From NCBI GenBank assembly GCA_003612525.1, contig RAZD01000001.1, positions 124,001-188,000 on the forward strand: 64,000 nt of DNA. Reading direction: 5' to 3'. Shown piece by piece: positions 26,657 through 35,971 of this stretch. A program made the position numbers and the translations under genes. The first letter of the stretch is position 1. The number at the start of each line of letters is the position of its first letter. The DNA is from a bacterium C-53. Lineage in GTDB: Bacteria; Bacillota; Clostridia; Lachnospirales; Lachnospiraceae. The notes beneath the pieces are model-generated. The model saw only the letters and a list, made by a program, of their open reading frames with translations, was not told the DNA's origin and made no database searches.

Positions 26657-27852
26657 CCTATAATCTCCACTGCATCAAACACATTTTCTTTTTGAATTTC
26701 ATCTAACTTTTTCTTCACACTCACCGAATTGTCCGTATAGCCGCTGCACATTTCGGAAATCATCTTTAAAATTTTTTTCTGATCTATCGTTCCCCTGACA
26801 TCAAATGCATATCTTTCCTGTCCAAAAATAGAAAGAAGTTCCTTATACTTTACAGCCCAGCCCAGTACAATACAGGGCACACCTTCTTTATAAGAATGAA
26901 TGATGGAATGATAGCGGGACGCAATCGCAAAATCAAATTGTTTTATCGTTTGCCCGTATTCAATACAGGAAAGCTCATTATCAACCAAAATAACATTCTC
27001 ATCGTCGGAAAACAAAATCTTGATTTTCTGGCAGATTTTCTGATCTTCAGTACTATGATACATTAAATAAATATGATAATTTCTTCTAAGCATATCATTA
27101 ATTATACATTGATATACGGACATTAATTTCTCTTCTCTGCCGTATCGGAATGTCTTGGCATTTGGTATCACAGCAACGCTGTGTTTTTCAACTTTCAAAT
27201 CCTGCATGCAGGGCGCCTTTTTATATATATTTAAAAGGTGAATTCCTTTATTCTGCAATACAAGATCGCACGAAAGACGTACATTTTTCAAGCCGTATTT
27301 TTTTACCAGAAGATCATATCCCTGTTTTTCTCTTGCAAACAAAATATCGGCACAAGCCAGCCATCTTTTCAGAAGCAAATTCACGACGCTTCCTTTTAAA
27401 CCGCCAAAATCACATGGACCAAATGACTGAGGCATATAATAAACCTTTGCGCCCAGAGAGGAAGCGATCCTTGCCTTCAATGCAGATAAAAGGGAACCCC
27501 GGACGCCCCAGTCCGTGCCAATCGAATACCCGCTGATATCAATCAACGCATCTGTTTCCTGCCAGATTTTCTTATATTCTTCACGATAAACATGTTTACC
27601 GTATCGCAGTTTCAGGAAAAAACGCAGCAGACGATTTCCACATGCCATCCCTTTCACATCACAAATTGCGGCATCAAGAATCTCAAATTGAAAAGGCTCC
27701 GAATTTTTTTTATCTTCTATGGTTCCCGTACCAGATGCCAGATAAATCTTTTCCTTTGGAAAGCGTTTCTTTATTTCGTCAACCGTAATAAATGTCATTG
27801 CCTGAGCGCCCTTATTTTTTAAATCTCCACCGGTAATAATCACATTTCCCAT
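26653..27852 (-). CDS. Polysaccharide pyruvyltransferase-family protein
   Basis: A 399-residue protein of the CsaB/WcaK-like family, which transfers pyruvate ketals from phosphoenolpyruvate to sugars. The N-terminus IITGGDLKNKGAQAM, the middle block KVYYMPQSFGPCDFGGLKGS and the C-terminal FDFAIASRYHSIIHSYKEGV with the conserved R-x-H are typical. It overlaps the downstream iron-sulfur protein gene by 4 bp. Family membership is clear; true pyruvylation of this glycan is inferred. It may work with the iron-sulfur partner in an unknown variant of the reaction. Confidence 0.9.
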   Translation of the reverse strand: MGNVIITGGDLKNKGAQAMTFITVDEIKKRFPKEKIYLASGTGTIEDKKNSEPFQFEILDAAICDVKGMACGNRLLRFFLKLRYGKHVYREEYKKIWQETDALIDISGYSIGTDWGVRGSLLSALKARIASSLGAKVYYMPQSFGPCDFGGLKGSVVNLLLKRWLACADILFAREKQGYDLLVKKYGLKNVRLSCDLVLQNKGIHLLNIYKKAPCMQDLKVEKHSVAVIPNAKTFRYGREEKLMSVYQCIINDMLRRNYHIYLMYHSTEDQKICQKIKILFSDDENVILVDNELSCIEYGQTIKQFDFAIASRYHSIIHSYKEGVPCIVLGWAVKYKELLSIFGQERYAFDVRGTIDQKKILKMISEMCSGYTDNSVSVKKKLDEIQKENVFDAVEIIG

Positions 27853-27870
27853 CGGAAAATCACTCCTTAC

Positions 27871-28836
27871 TCATTTGACAATATATTTTTTATCTCTCTT
27901 TCGAATTTTAATCTGGTCAAAAACAACCCAAACATAATGAAATGCTTTTGTTATCAAATCCCATCCCCATATTTTGACACCATATCTGCGATATTCTCTT
28001 AAAAGTCCAAATACTTTTTTAAGCCCATACCCATTCTGTAATGCCTGGAAAACCTTAATGCGCCCGTTAATCTCCATGTAATCCATTTCTTCCTTCGTCA
28101 GCCGTTCTTTCAGAAATGAAAAACGCCGGAAGAAAACACCGGTTCTGATATCATACAATTCCTCACTCATTCGATTTGTAAGAGAACCCTTATTCATTGT
28201 AATGCAATAAATCACCTGCTGGTCAGCTGTAATCTGCTTTGCCGCATACCCGCATTTCATCGAAAACATTACATCATTTGACACCAAAATCTCTTCAAAC
28301 CATATTTCGTTTTCCACAACCATTGCTCTTCGAATCAATTTGGAACACGGACTCTGATACTTATACCGCAGCTCAAGCGTATTCTTCCAGTCAGGATTCT
28401 CGCAATAATCATGAACCTTTTTCGCAGTTCCGACATGCCTGTCAGAAAGTTTGCCGGTTTCCGGCACAATACTTGTCGGCGGATAGAAAATAATATCGTA
28501 ATCCGAATCAAAATAGCGGCTTACCCCCTCATAAAAACCTTCCATAAAGTAATCATCCGCATCGGCAAATAAAAGCCACTCCCCGGCTGCGTGGCGAAGG
28601 CCGATATTCCGGCAGGTTCCGGCGCTTTTGATACCGTCATTGTCATAAAATTCTATTCTGCGCTTTCCAAATTCTTCCCTGAGCCGCTTATATTCTTCCC
28701 TGTGCTGCGTACTCTTATCATCTACAACAATGACCTGTATCTCCGAAAGGTCGGGAATCGACAGTAGCAGTGTTCGAAGATAGTGCGGACTGTTAAAATG
28801 GGGAATAATAATCGACAGTTTTCTATTCTCACTCAT
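27871..28836 (-). CDS. Glycosyltransferase family 2
   Basis: A 321-residue GT-A fold glycosyltransferase. The nucleotide-sugar binding N-terminus reads KLSIIIPHFNSPHYLRTLLL, with VIVVDDKSTQHREEYKRL following, and the DxD-type metal site is in LLFADADDYFMEGFYEG near residue 93. It has a helical C-terminal part and no clear transmembrane span. It would add one sugar of the repeat unit at the cytoplasmic face; donor and acceptor are unknown. It overlaps the amidohydrolase gene upstream by 4 bp. Confidence 0.92.
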   Translation of the reverse strand: MSENRKLSIIIPHFNSPHYLRTLLLSIPDLSEIQVIVVDDKSTQHREEYKRLREEFGKRRIEFYDNDGIKSAGTCRNIGLRHAAGEWLLFADADDYFMEGFYEGVSRYFDSDYDIIFYPPTSIVPETGKLSDRHVGTAKKVHDYCENPDWKNTLELRYKYQSPCSKLIRRAMVVENEIWFEEILVSNDVMFSMKCGYAAKQITADQQVIYCITMNKGSLTNRMSEELYDIRTGVFFRRFSFLKERLTKEEMDYMEINGRIKVFQALQNGYGLKKVFGLLREYRRYGVKIWGWDLITKAFHYVWVVFDQIKIRKRDKKYIVK

Positions 28837-30431
28837 CTCACCCTCCGTCCCTCCAGCCAGACTTCTCTGATACGGATATTCGGAATCTCTTCAACAGGTA
28901 TATTCAGTATATCACGGTCAAGCACAACAAAATCCGCTTTTTTTCCGCGGCTCAAAGAACCGAGAAAACCCTCTGCCCCATACTGATACGCTGCGTTACA
29001 GGTGACTCCTTTTAACGCCTCATATACGGAAATTCTCTGCTCGGGGGCAATCACTTCTCCCTTCTGCGTCATACGCGCCACAGAATTCCAGATTAAGGAT
29101 AACGGGGAGGGTTCCGTCACAGGCGCGTCGTTATGAAGTGAGAAGCACATGCCTCTCCTTACCGCGGACCCGACAGGGTCAATCCTGCTGCCACGCGCTT
29201 CCCCGAGAAATGTATGAACATGATTATCCCCCCATACATAAATGTGCGCAGGGAAAAACGACGGCAGAAGCCCAAGCTCTTTCATACGGTCCAGCTGATC
29301 CTCCCGTGCCATCTGACAATGAATAATCAGATTTCTTGCATCATGATTCGCATTCGGCGCTTTTGCAAAAGCATCAAGTACCATATCAAGAGCCGCGTCA
29401 CCATTACAGTGCACTGCGAATGCCCTCCCTGCCCTGCCAATCTCATTTACCGCCTGCAAAAGCTTCTCCGGTGTCATTCCCGGATTTCCGCAATATCCTT
29501 CGGGTTTGGGCCGGGACGGATGATTTTTATAATAAGGCTGTGTCACATACGCCGTGTACGCCTGGATGCTTCCGTCAGCAATCAGCTTTACCGGTCCGTC
29601 AATTAACTGCTTACCGTTTCTGAACGAGATCTTCCCGGGCAGCGTTCCATCCGGTTTCAGGCTCTGGCAAACGATCGCCCTGTTTTTCATTCGTTTCATG
29701 CGATATGCAAGCTTATAGAGAGCCGCCATATTCCCGGCTCCCTCACACACCGTCGTAATGCCCTTTTCAAGATATCTTTCACTCTCCTCTTCCATCGCCT
29801 TCAGGATACTCAGCGCCATCTTCGGAGAAAATACTTTCTTTACAACCGGCAGCATTGCCTCAGACTCCTCAAAGACACCTGTCGGCTTTCCATTCTCATA
29901 ATATACGTTTCCGCATTCGGGCTGAAATGTATCATCCACAATTCCGGCCTTTTTCATGGCCGCTGTATTCGCAGACAGCATGTGAAGCGATGTGTGAAAT
30001 ACAATCACGCTCCTTCCGGATGACACCTGATCCAGATCTTCTGCCGTAGGCATACGATACTCCTTCACCAGCGTATCGTCAAACCCAAAACCTATAATCG
30101 CGCTGTTTCCCAAATGCTGTTTTCCATACTGTCTCAAATTCTCTATTAATTCCGAAACACTCCTGACCTTTCCGACCGGATAACAGCTTACATCGGCAAA
30201 AAGCTTACGTGCCATTGCGGAGATAAAGAAATGACCGTGAGGATCGATAAATCCCGGAACGATACACGCACCGTCCATATCGATAACATTGGCGCCGCTT
30301 ACGGACTCCGCAATCAGTTTCTTTCCCCTTCCGACAGCAAGAATTTTCCCATTCTCAATCACCATGCAATCTCCTGCTGCATTCTCATCCATTGTAATAA
30401 GATTCGCATTTTTTATCAGAATCCTTGACAT
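28833..30431 (-). CDS. Amidohydrolase-family protein (YtcJ-like)
   Basis: A 532-residue metal-dependent hydrolase of the amidohydrolase superfamily, YtcJ-like branch. It starts with the beta-sandwich part (ILIKNANLITMDENAAGDCM), then the metal-binding strand VPGFIDPHGHFF (HxH) near residue 65; further His come in AVHCNGDAALDMVLDAF and LIIHCQMAREDQ, and the late Asp in FSLHNDAPVTEPSP. I choose the ATG at 30431 with AAGGAG upstream; the frame is open to 30452 only through TTG. This family is unexpected in a polysaccharide cluster. It follows the ATP-grasp gene by 17 bp and overlaps the next glycosyltransferase gene by 4 bp. Substrate is unknown. Confidence 0.88.
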   Translation of the reverse strand: MSRILIKNANLITMDENAAGDCMVIENGKILAVGRGKKLIAESVSGANVIDMDGACIVPGFIDPHGHFFISAMARKLFADVSCYPVGKVRSVSELIENLRQYGKQHLGNSAIIGFGFDDTLVKEYRMPTAEDLDQVSSGRSVIVFHTSLHMLSANTAAMKKAGIVDDTFQPECGNVYYENGKPTGVFEESEAMLPVVKKVFSPKMALSILKAMEEESERYLEKGITTVCEGAGNMAALYKLAYRMKRMKNRAIVCQSLKPDGTLPGKISFRNGKQLIDGPVKLIADGSIQAYTAYVTQPYYKNHPSRPKPEGYCGNPGMTPEKLLQAVNEIGRAGRAFAVHCNGDAALDMVLDAFAKAPNANHDARNLIIHCQMAREDQLDRMKELGLLPSFFPAHIYVWGDNHVHTFLGEARGSRIDPVGSAVRRGMCFSLHNDAPVTEPSPLSLIWNSVARMTQKGEVIAPEQRISVYEALKGVTCNAAYQYGAEGFLGSLSRGKKADFVVLDRDILNIPVEEIPNIRIREVWLEGRRVR

Positions 30432-30448
30432 TACTGCGCCACTCCTTT

Positions 30449-31345
30449 TCAAATCGTAAGCTTATCCCCAAGCCATTGCTCACCTTCATCCGTAATATAT
30501 CCGTTCACACAGCCCATCGGAGTAAAGGTCATTTCACCAAACAACACTTTTCCGTCACTATTGTAGAGATCTACTCTCACAAATGGAAATGGTTCTGACA
30601 ATTTCTCCGCCGCCTCTGTCATTTCTTTCAGGCAGGAAGGCTTCAATGCTTCGTAGTCAAAACCATCGCGCATCTTTTCCCTGCAGATATCAAGCAGCTT
30701 GAATTCCCTGTCCACAAAGAAGCGCTGAAGCAAATTCTCGTTTTGCCCCCCGCTCCTTCCGGCAACTACAAGAATGCATTCCACTTTTCCATGAATGCAG
30801 AAAAACTTGTAATCTACAGGAAGATTCCCAAAACTCCCCAGACCCTTAATGAACGTTTCACACAGAATACCCGGTTTGATTTTCCGATAATGTATTTCGG
30901 CAGTGAAGCCTCCGTATTTCTCCCTCATCCACCGGTCAAGCTTCGCTTTCACTTTTTCTTCCTCAAATTTATGCTTATCATCCACTATAATATTATATCC
31001 GCATCCATGATTGCACTTCAGAACAAACTGGTTCGGCAATTCTTCCCAGATAATTTCATATGCGCTTCCATACTCCGAAATTTCCGGCACGAGAATATCC
31101 GACAGCCCGCATTCTTTTACGTAATCCCTCACCCTTATTTTATCCGCCAGATCAGCAATCTGCTGATTCTCCTTATACAGTCCAAATTTCAGGCACATCA
31201 ATTTATCATCAAGATATTTCGGATGTTTAAAATCAATGTTCCGGCCAAACCTTTCCCGAAACAGATAATTGCTTGCAAACTTCGGAAAATACCATCCCCC
31301 TACCGCTCTGATACGCGCTTTTATCCGTTCTACCCGTGATTCCAT
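30449..31345 (-). CDS. TupA-like ATP-grasp protein
   Basis: A 298-residue member of the TupA-like ATP-grasp family common in capsule clusters. The family block LDDKLMCLKFGLYKENQQIA lies near residue 47, the ATP-grasp lysine region is LPNQFVLKCNHGCGYNIIV and the metal-binding end is KVLFGEMTFTPMGCV. Ligases of this fold join a carboxylate to an amine, so adding an amino acid or peptide to a sugar is plausible but unproven. I place the start at the ATG at 31345 (MESRVERIK); an extension to 31510 would only overlap the transporter gene in another frame. The gene follows the transporter gene with 11 bp between them. Confidence 0.88.
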   Translation of the reverse strand: MESRVERIKARIRAVGGWYFPKFASNYLFRERFGRNIDFKHPKYLDDKLMCLKFGLYKENQQIADLADKIRVRDYVKECGLSDILVPEISEYGSAYEIIWEELPNQFVLKCNHGCGYNIIVDDKHKFEEEKVKAKLDRWMREKYGGFTAEIHYRKIKPGILCETFIKGLGSFGNLPVDYKFFCIHGKVECILVVAGRSGGQNENLLQRFFVDREFKLLDICREKMRDGFDYEALKPSCLKEMTEAAEKLSEPFPFVRVDLYNSDGKVLFGEMTFTPMGCVNGYITDEGEQWLGDKLTI

Positions 31346-31356
31346 TTCCAAAATCC

Positions 31357-32685
31357 CTAACCTTTCATCTTCCTGCCGCAGATCTCTGCCCCGCCAAAGC
31401 AAAGAAGCATCATCACTGCATTGATTCCCATCCATGTCCAAAACCCGACCGCAGGAGCCGTCACCGCAATTCCCATAACAACCGCTGTCAGCATCTGGAG
31501 AATATTCCACCAGACAATTTCCTCCGCTACAGGTGTTCTATATTCTGAATCCGCCATGCGAAGCAGCAGCATTCCCGTAACCGCCGTTCCCGTAGCAAAT
31601 CCGAACAGCGCCATAAACCGTTCCGCATAGTAAGCGCCGCTTCGCCTTGCCAGCAGATAACCGATCACCGCCGTAGCCGCTACGATTATAATACATACTG
31701 CAAGAATCGGTATCATATACCGCAGGATCATCTGAACGGAAATGCTCATCATGCAGGCCACAATTAAAGTATCGGTCATAAAATTCGTTATGCTTGTCTG
31801 CAATTCACGGTCAATCAAAACATCACATTTTGTTATGCGCATAAAAGCCCTTACAATATTGGCAGCAAAAATTCCCCAGATAAACATCATATTATATAAA
31901 TTATCTGCCGCACTTTTATCCGGTATCACAGAACAGACCGCCTTTACTACAAGATAAGTAAGCAGATATGTAGCCATAAGAATTGCTATATGTGTCGTCA
32001 GTGTATCCAGATTGCACCGATGCGTCGTCTGATAGCCCATATGTTTGTTTTGCCCGAAATATACGCCATATTTCATCTCTTTCTCATACTCTCCGCCGCT
32101 GTTCGTGATCGCCCCCTTTTTTCTTAAAGCATTACAGACGGGAACCCCGACAAGCGTCGCGCAAAGATATCCGACCGCCGCATAAAAGCAGCCGATTTGA
32201 GCAGCATCGATAATCTGAAAGCTTTCCCATGTCCGCCCGATTGCAAGAGCCTGTCCCGGCCCCTGCGCGAATCCGGAAGCATTCAGGCTTCCCAGAAATC
32301 CGGAAAACTCAAACCCGGCAGCGCCGAATAACTCTCCTGCCAGACCGCCGCACAAAGCCTGAAGAGAATAAAGACCGCTCCACATAAGCGCAAGCCACAA
32401 ACCGCCCCGAAAGGCTTTCTTACTCTGATTCCCCTCTTCCTTTCTCGTGGACGCCAAGGTAATTGACATAAAGCTTAAATTCATAATATGGAATGCCAGA
32501 TCTTCAAAAATTTTCCTGTCTATATGAATGAATCCTGTATTCATCAATATAAATCCCAGCACACCGGCTATAATACTTGCCGGCATCAGTGTATTTCGTA
32601 AAAAACCAATCTGCTTTCTCACAAATATGCTGAATAATAGCAAAACCGCCATAATTCCCGGCACGATAAAAACCAAGTCTCCCAT
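31357..32685 (-). CDS. Sodium/glutamate symporter (ESS/GltS)-like membrane protein
   Basis: A 442-residue polytopic protein with about eleven helices in two inverted halves, resembling GltS. Each half has a Gly-rich re-entrant motif: GFAQGPGQALAIGRTWE near residue 137 and GFATGTAVTGMLLLRMADSE near 370. GltS takes up glutamate with sodium; substrate here is unknown and the residues differ enough that another carboxylate is possible. A secondary transporter in the middle of a glycan cluster is unusual. It lies two bases after a glycosyltransferase gene and 11 bp before the ATP-grasp gene, suggesting a linked job. Confidence 0.78.
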   Translation of the reverse strand: MGDLVFIVPGIMAVLLLFSIFVRKQIGFLRNTLMPASIIAGVLGFILMNTGFIHIDRKIFEDLAFHIMNLSFMSITLASTRKEEGNQSKKAFRGGLWLALMWSGLYSLQALCGGLAGELFGAAGFEFSGFLGSLNASGFAQGPGQALAIGRTWESFQIIDAAQIGCFYAAVGYLCATLVGVPVCNALRKKGAITNSGGEYEKEMKYGVYFGQNKHMGYQTTHRCNLDTLTTHIAILMATYLLTYLVVKAVCSVIPDKSAADNLYNMMFIWGIFAANIVRAFMRITKCDVLIDRELQTSITNFMTDTLIVACMMSISVQMILRYMIPILAVCIIIVAATAVIGYLLARRSGAYYAERFMALFGFATGTAVTGMLLLRMADSEYRTPVAEEIVWWNILQMLTAVVMGIAVTAPAVGFWTWMGINAVMMLLCFGGAEICGRKMKG

Positions 32686-32687
32686 AT

Positions 32688-33644
32688 TTAACTTTTCCGC
32701 CTTATCTTATAATACATCTTTTTTATTTTTAATACTGCCTCATCCGGCAGGTAACGGACAACCAGCCTCTGCACCGGATTTACCCGATAGTGCTTTGACG
32801 CCATGTTCTTTTCATAGATATAATCACGGTAAACCGTATTGCGAGGCGGAACCGGAAAATCCATAGCTGCCGTATCAAACTGATAGCTTGCGCTTTGTGT
32901 CGTATGCGTAGCGTCTTCACTGCCGAACCCGACATTCTCAATCAGATTCACGGGAGGTGTAATGCCGAGTCCTGAGTTTACCATGCGGCTCAACAGCCAG
33001 CGGTATGCCCACGAATTCATCCGCCTGTCATAAACGCGGTCCATCTCTCCCTCAATAATCTGCGCCGCCGCTTCCGGAAATAACTGATATATAATTTTTT
33101 TTCTTCGAAACTCCGGATACTCTTTCATCGAAAAATCAAATTTCTCCCATGCGCGCCTCCACGTAGCCCACCCCCAGATACTGCAAAACATCGAAAACAG
33201 GTAGGGTTCCTTTGCTCTGTATTCAGGGACAAGGTTGCATCCCGAGATCTGCATAATCCGCTCATCCTCTTTATAGCGAAACAACATCTCGTCACAAAAC
33301 CGAAAAAATTCAGGTCTCGGCACACAGTCATCTTCCAGAATGATTGCCATTTCCTCCTTTTGGAATACGAAATTAAGTCCGCTTGCTACACGATGCTGGC
33401 ATCCCATATTTTCGGAGGCATAGTCAAAATTTGTTTCACACTCCCAGTCAATCCCTGATTCAATATAGCGACGTACCTCCTCTACCTTTTCCTTCTCCCC
33501 TTCCTTATGCTTTCGGGGAGCGTCCGAGACAATATAAAGTTTTAACGGTCTGGCCATACGAACCTGTTCAAACACCCTTCGGGTCGTATCCAGCCGGTTG
33601 AATACAATCATTACGACCGGCGTCTGCAATCTGTCATGAAACAT
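32688..33644 (-). CDS. Glycosyltransferase, GT-A fold (GNT-I-like)
   Basis: A 318-residue protein with an N-terminal GT-A fold (PVVMIVFNRLDTTRRVFEQV) and an EDD-type metal site MAIILEDDCVPRPEFFRF near residue 100. FCSIWGWATWRRAWEKFDF near 155 is typical of bacterial proteins related to GNT-I-like transferases. It probably adds one sugar of the repeat; donor is unknown. It lies 3 bp after the pyruvyltransferase-like gene and 2 bp before the transporter gene. The family call is good, linkage and sugar are not known. Confidence 0.83.
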   Translation of the reverse strand: MFHDRLQTPVVMIVFNRLDTTRRVFEQVRMARPLKLYIVSDAPRKHKEGEKEKVEEVRRYIESGIDWECETNFDYASENMGCQHRVASGLNFVFQKEEMAIILEDDCVPRPEFFRFCDEMLFRYKEDERIMQISGCNLVPEYRAKEPYLFSMFCSIWGWATWRRAWEKFDFSMKEYPEFRRKKIIYQLFPEAAAQIIEGEMDRVYDRRMNSWAYRWLLSRMVNSGLGITPPVNLIENVGFGSEDATHTTQSASYQFDTAAMDFPVPPRNTVYRDYIYEKNMASKHYRVNPVQRLVVRYLPDEAVLKIKKMYYKIRRKS

Positions 33645-33647
33645 CTC

Positions 33648-34766
33648 TTAGTTTTCCTCTATAAATTCTTTCAGGTGCGCGTAATACTTTTTCTCAAAAT
33701 AAGGGCGAATCTTTCCTTGCGGCATCTGTTCAAGCCATTGACAGGCTTTTGTCTCCGCATCTTTCAAATTTTCCGCCAAATAAATATATTCGTCATAAAT
33801 TCCCGCAAACCAGTCAAGCCCCGTCGTCACTTTATGATCGGTCGTCTTTATTACAATGACCGGCGTACCTGCAATCAATGAGAAAATGGTCCCATGATAA
33901 CGGTCTGTAATGATCACCTGGTAACGCGAAAACTGTAAGAGCATCTTGTGAAGATATTTCCTGACGTCTCTTCTTACAAACATATTCGGCGCCGATATTG
34001 TCGTATCCGCGCTGTCAACAACAGTTTTCCTCCGCAAACGCGTCTTGAGCGCCTCAAGCTCCTCTTTGGAATAAAATTTTTCGCCGTCCGCTCTATGGCA
34101 GAACAAAACCCCTTTTCTTTCGCTTTTAAAATGATATTTCCCAATTAACGTTGTCACGATATCCGGGTATAAGACGACGTTTAAGTCCGGGAACATTTCC
34201 TGTGCCTTCTGATAGGAAACCTGATCTCTTGCGAGAAACAGCATTCCCCTGTTTTTCGAATAAGCCTCTGACGACTGCCTCTCTCTTTCCTTTGACCGAA
34301 AGAAAACCGTCTGAGGCATCATGATCATCTTCTGCCGCGGAAAACGGGGAATTACCGCTTTATGCATGATATCTTCCTCCCCGCCCAGATCATGCGTGTC
34401 ATATCCACTCTGGAAGAAGATATAATCTTCCGGCTTCAGTTTTTTTTCTAAAATATCAAGAAAACGGCAGTTTTTATAAAGTATGCTCCGCGAAGGAAAA
34501 TCCACCACATCATAATCCGGATAATTCTTTCTTAACCACTCAAGAATCAACAGGTACTGCGTCATATCTCCCATATTTGCCGCCGTTGGAATTCCCAGCA
34601 GGTATATACGTTTTTGCAGTTTGGGAAGCCTTTTCAATTTCCTGATATCCATACGGATGCGGAGCCCGGTCAGAATGTCAATATAAAAAAAATAGACCGG
34701 CCGTATGGTTTTTCGTATGATATTGTTATTTCTCAGTTTTTCTATTATATTTCCTGCCATTTCCAT
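33648..34766 (-). CDS. Polysaccharide pyruvyltransferase-family protein (second copy)
   Basis: A 372-residue member of the pyruvyltransferase family, clearly different in sequence from the copy at 26653. It shows RIYLLGIPTAANMGDMTQYL at the start, IMMPQTVFFRSKERE near residue 140 and the C-terminal YQVIITDRYHGTIFSLIAGT with R-x-H. It follows its iron-sulfur partner by 2 bp. Two such proteins could pyruvylate two different sugars, or one may have another acceptor; this is inference. An alternative start two codons in (MAGNIIEK) cannot be excluded. Confidence 0.9.
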   Translation of the reverse strand: MEMAGNIIEKLRNNNIIRKTIRPVYFFYIDILTGLRIRMDIRKLKRLPKLQKRIYLLGIPTAANMGDMTQYLLILEWLRKNYPDYDVVDFPSRSILYKNCRFLDILEKKLKPEDYIFFQSGYDTHDLGGEEDIMHKAVIPRFPRQKMIMMPQTVFFRSKERERQSSEAYSKNRGMLFLARDQVSYQKAQEMFPDLNVVLYPDIVTTLIGKYHFKSERKGVLFCHRADGEKFYSKEELEALKTRLRRKTVVDSADTTISAPNMFVRRDVRKYLHKMLLQFSRYQVIITDRYHGTIFSLIAGTPVIVIKTTDHKVTTGLDWFAGIYDEYIYLAENLKDAETKACQWLEQMPQGKIRPYFEKKYYAHLKEFIEEN

Positions 34767-34768
34767 AC

Positions 34769-35971
34769 CTAAACCTTTCTATTTTGTATTCCCTTCAAAA
34801 ACCGGATAACCGGCAGTGGAACCATATGCCCGTAATTCTCAGCAAATCGAAGACATCTTTCCTTCACTCCCGGAGGATGATACGGAAAGTACGTTCGGCC
34901 AAGTTCACTCCAGCTCTTCCCTGCGAGAAAATCACGGTAAAATGCTTCTGACGACGGGTGTTTCGGCCACGGGGCTTTCAATCCCGGGTTCCCGTCAACC
35001 GCATATTCAATGCTCTGCTTCTTCACAAATAAACCATTTCTGATTTTCCCAAACGCCTGCTTTCCCTTCGGTGAATTCACGATCACCAGAGAAACACCCT
35101 TCTGGTCATTTCTGCTCTCCCGCTCATAAGCGCGATAACGCCATGAATCTGCAATGGTCAGATCACCGACTCGTTTTGTCGATGCATATTTACAGGAAAA
35201 ACAAACCTCTCTCTGAAACAGATTCTTCCCCACGCCTCTTAAATATGGATCTTTAAACTTGGAACAAATATAAGGCTTTCTCCCCTGAAAATCGATCTTC
35301 ATACTGTATAAGGACCAGCTCGGCTTCTTATACCGGAATCTGACAGAAGTAATTTCCGCTTTGTATTTTTCCCTGATTTCCTTTAAATACGACTGGAAAA
35401 CAACCGGGGACGGAACACCGTGGCAGATTAAATCAACTGTCAGAAGTTCGTCGTATTCCTTTCCAAGATATGCATACAGTCCGTCTATCTGGCAGGGCGT
35501 GCCCGTATACAGAACCTTTCTTCCCTGCTTTAATAATTCTTCGGCTTTTTGAAATGCATCCTTCGTCCGGCTCTGCACGTACTTTGCGCCGCGGGCTTTT
35601 TTCAGTTCTTTTCTGTTTTCCATGCAGATATGCTCTACACAGAATCCTTCATCAAAAGCCGCGCCAAATACAGCTCCGCCCTCCTTAAGCACATACTCCG
35701 CAAGCGCCGTAAACATACCGCCCGACGTGCTCTCTAAGCGAAGCTTCGAATCTCTCACCCAGCAGGAATAGACCTCCTGCGTAAACTTGCCACGTCCCAA
35801 CGGCTTTTCAATCGGACAGATGCGCTCACACAGCCCGCATTCCGTACATTTTTCTTCCAGAATTTTCGGATAAAAGAAACCTTTTTCATCCGCTTCCATT
35901 TCAACCGCTCCAAAAGGACAACGGCTCACACAGGCCTCACAGCCCGTACATCTCTCATTTTTCAGTTTCAT
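34769..35971 (-). CDS. F420-hydrogenase beta-subunit-like iron-sulfur protein (second copy)
   Basis: A 400-residue protein with paired 4Fe-4S motifs (CTGCEACVSRCP near residue 8, CTECGLCERICP near 41) and FrhB-like domains (TSGGMFTALAEYVLKEGG near 82, VLYTGTPCQIDGLYAYLG near 150). It overlaps the upstream GT4 gene by 4 bp and precedes a pyruvyltransferase-like gene by 2 bp. The order iron-sulfur then pyruvyltransferase is the reverse of the pair at 25379-27852. Possible roles are reduction or dehydrogenation of the sugar or of the pyruvyl group; none is proven. Confidence 0.9.
   Translation of the reverse strand: MKLKNERCTGCEACVSRCPFGAVEMEADEKGFFYPKILEEKCTECGLCERICPIEKPLGRGKFTQEVYSCWVRDSKLRLESTSGGMFTALAEYVLKEGGAVFGAAFDEGFCVEHICMENRKELKKARGAKYVQSRTKDAFQKAEELLKQGRKVLYTGTPCQIDGLYAYLGKEYDELLTVDLICHGVPSPVVFQSYLKEIREKYKAEITSVRFRYKKPSWSLYSMKIDFQGRKPYICSKFKDPYLRGVGKNLFQREVCFSCKYASTKRVGDLTIADSWRYRAYERESRNDQKGVSLVIVNSPKGKQAFGKIRNGLFVKKQSIEYAVDGNPGLKAPWPKHPSSEAFYRDFLAGKSWSELGRTYFPYHPPGVKERCLRFAENYGHMVPLPVIRFLKGIQNRKV

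Noticed and set aside
31346-31510. N-terminal extension of the ATP-grasp protein
   Set aside because: The extra residues are Cys/Gly/Asp-rich nonsense overlapping the transporter gene in another frame; the family N-terminus fits the ATG at 31345.
25379-35971. True coenzyme F420 metabolism
   Set aside because: The iron-sulfur proteins only share domains with FrhB; no hydrogenase or F420 biosynthesis genes are present, and such homologues are common in glycan clusters.
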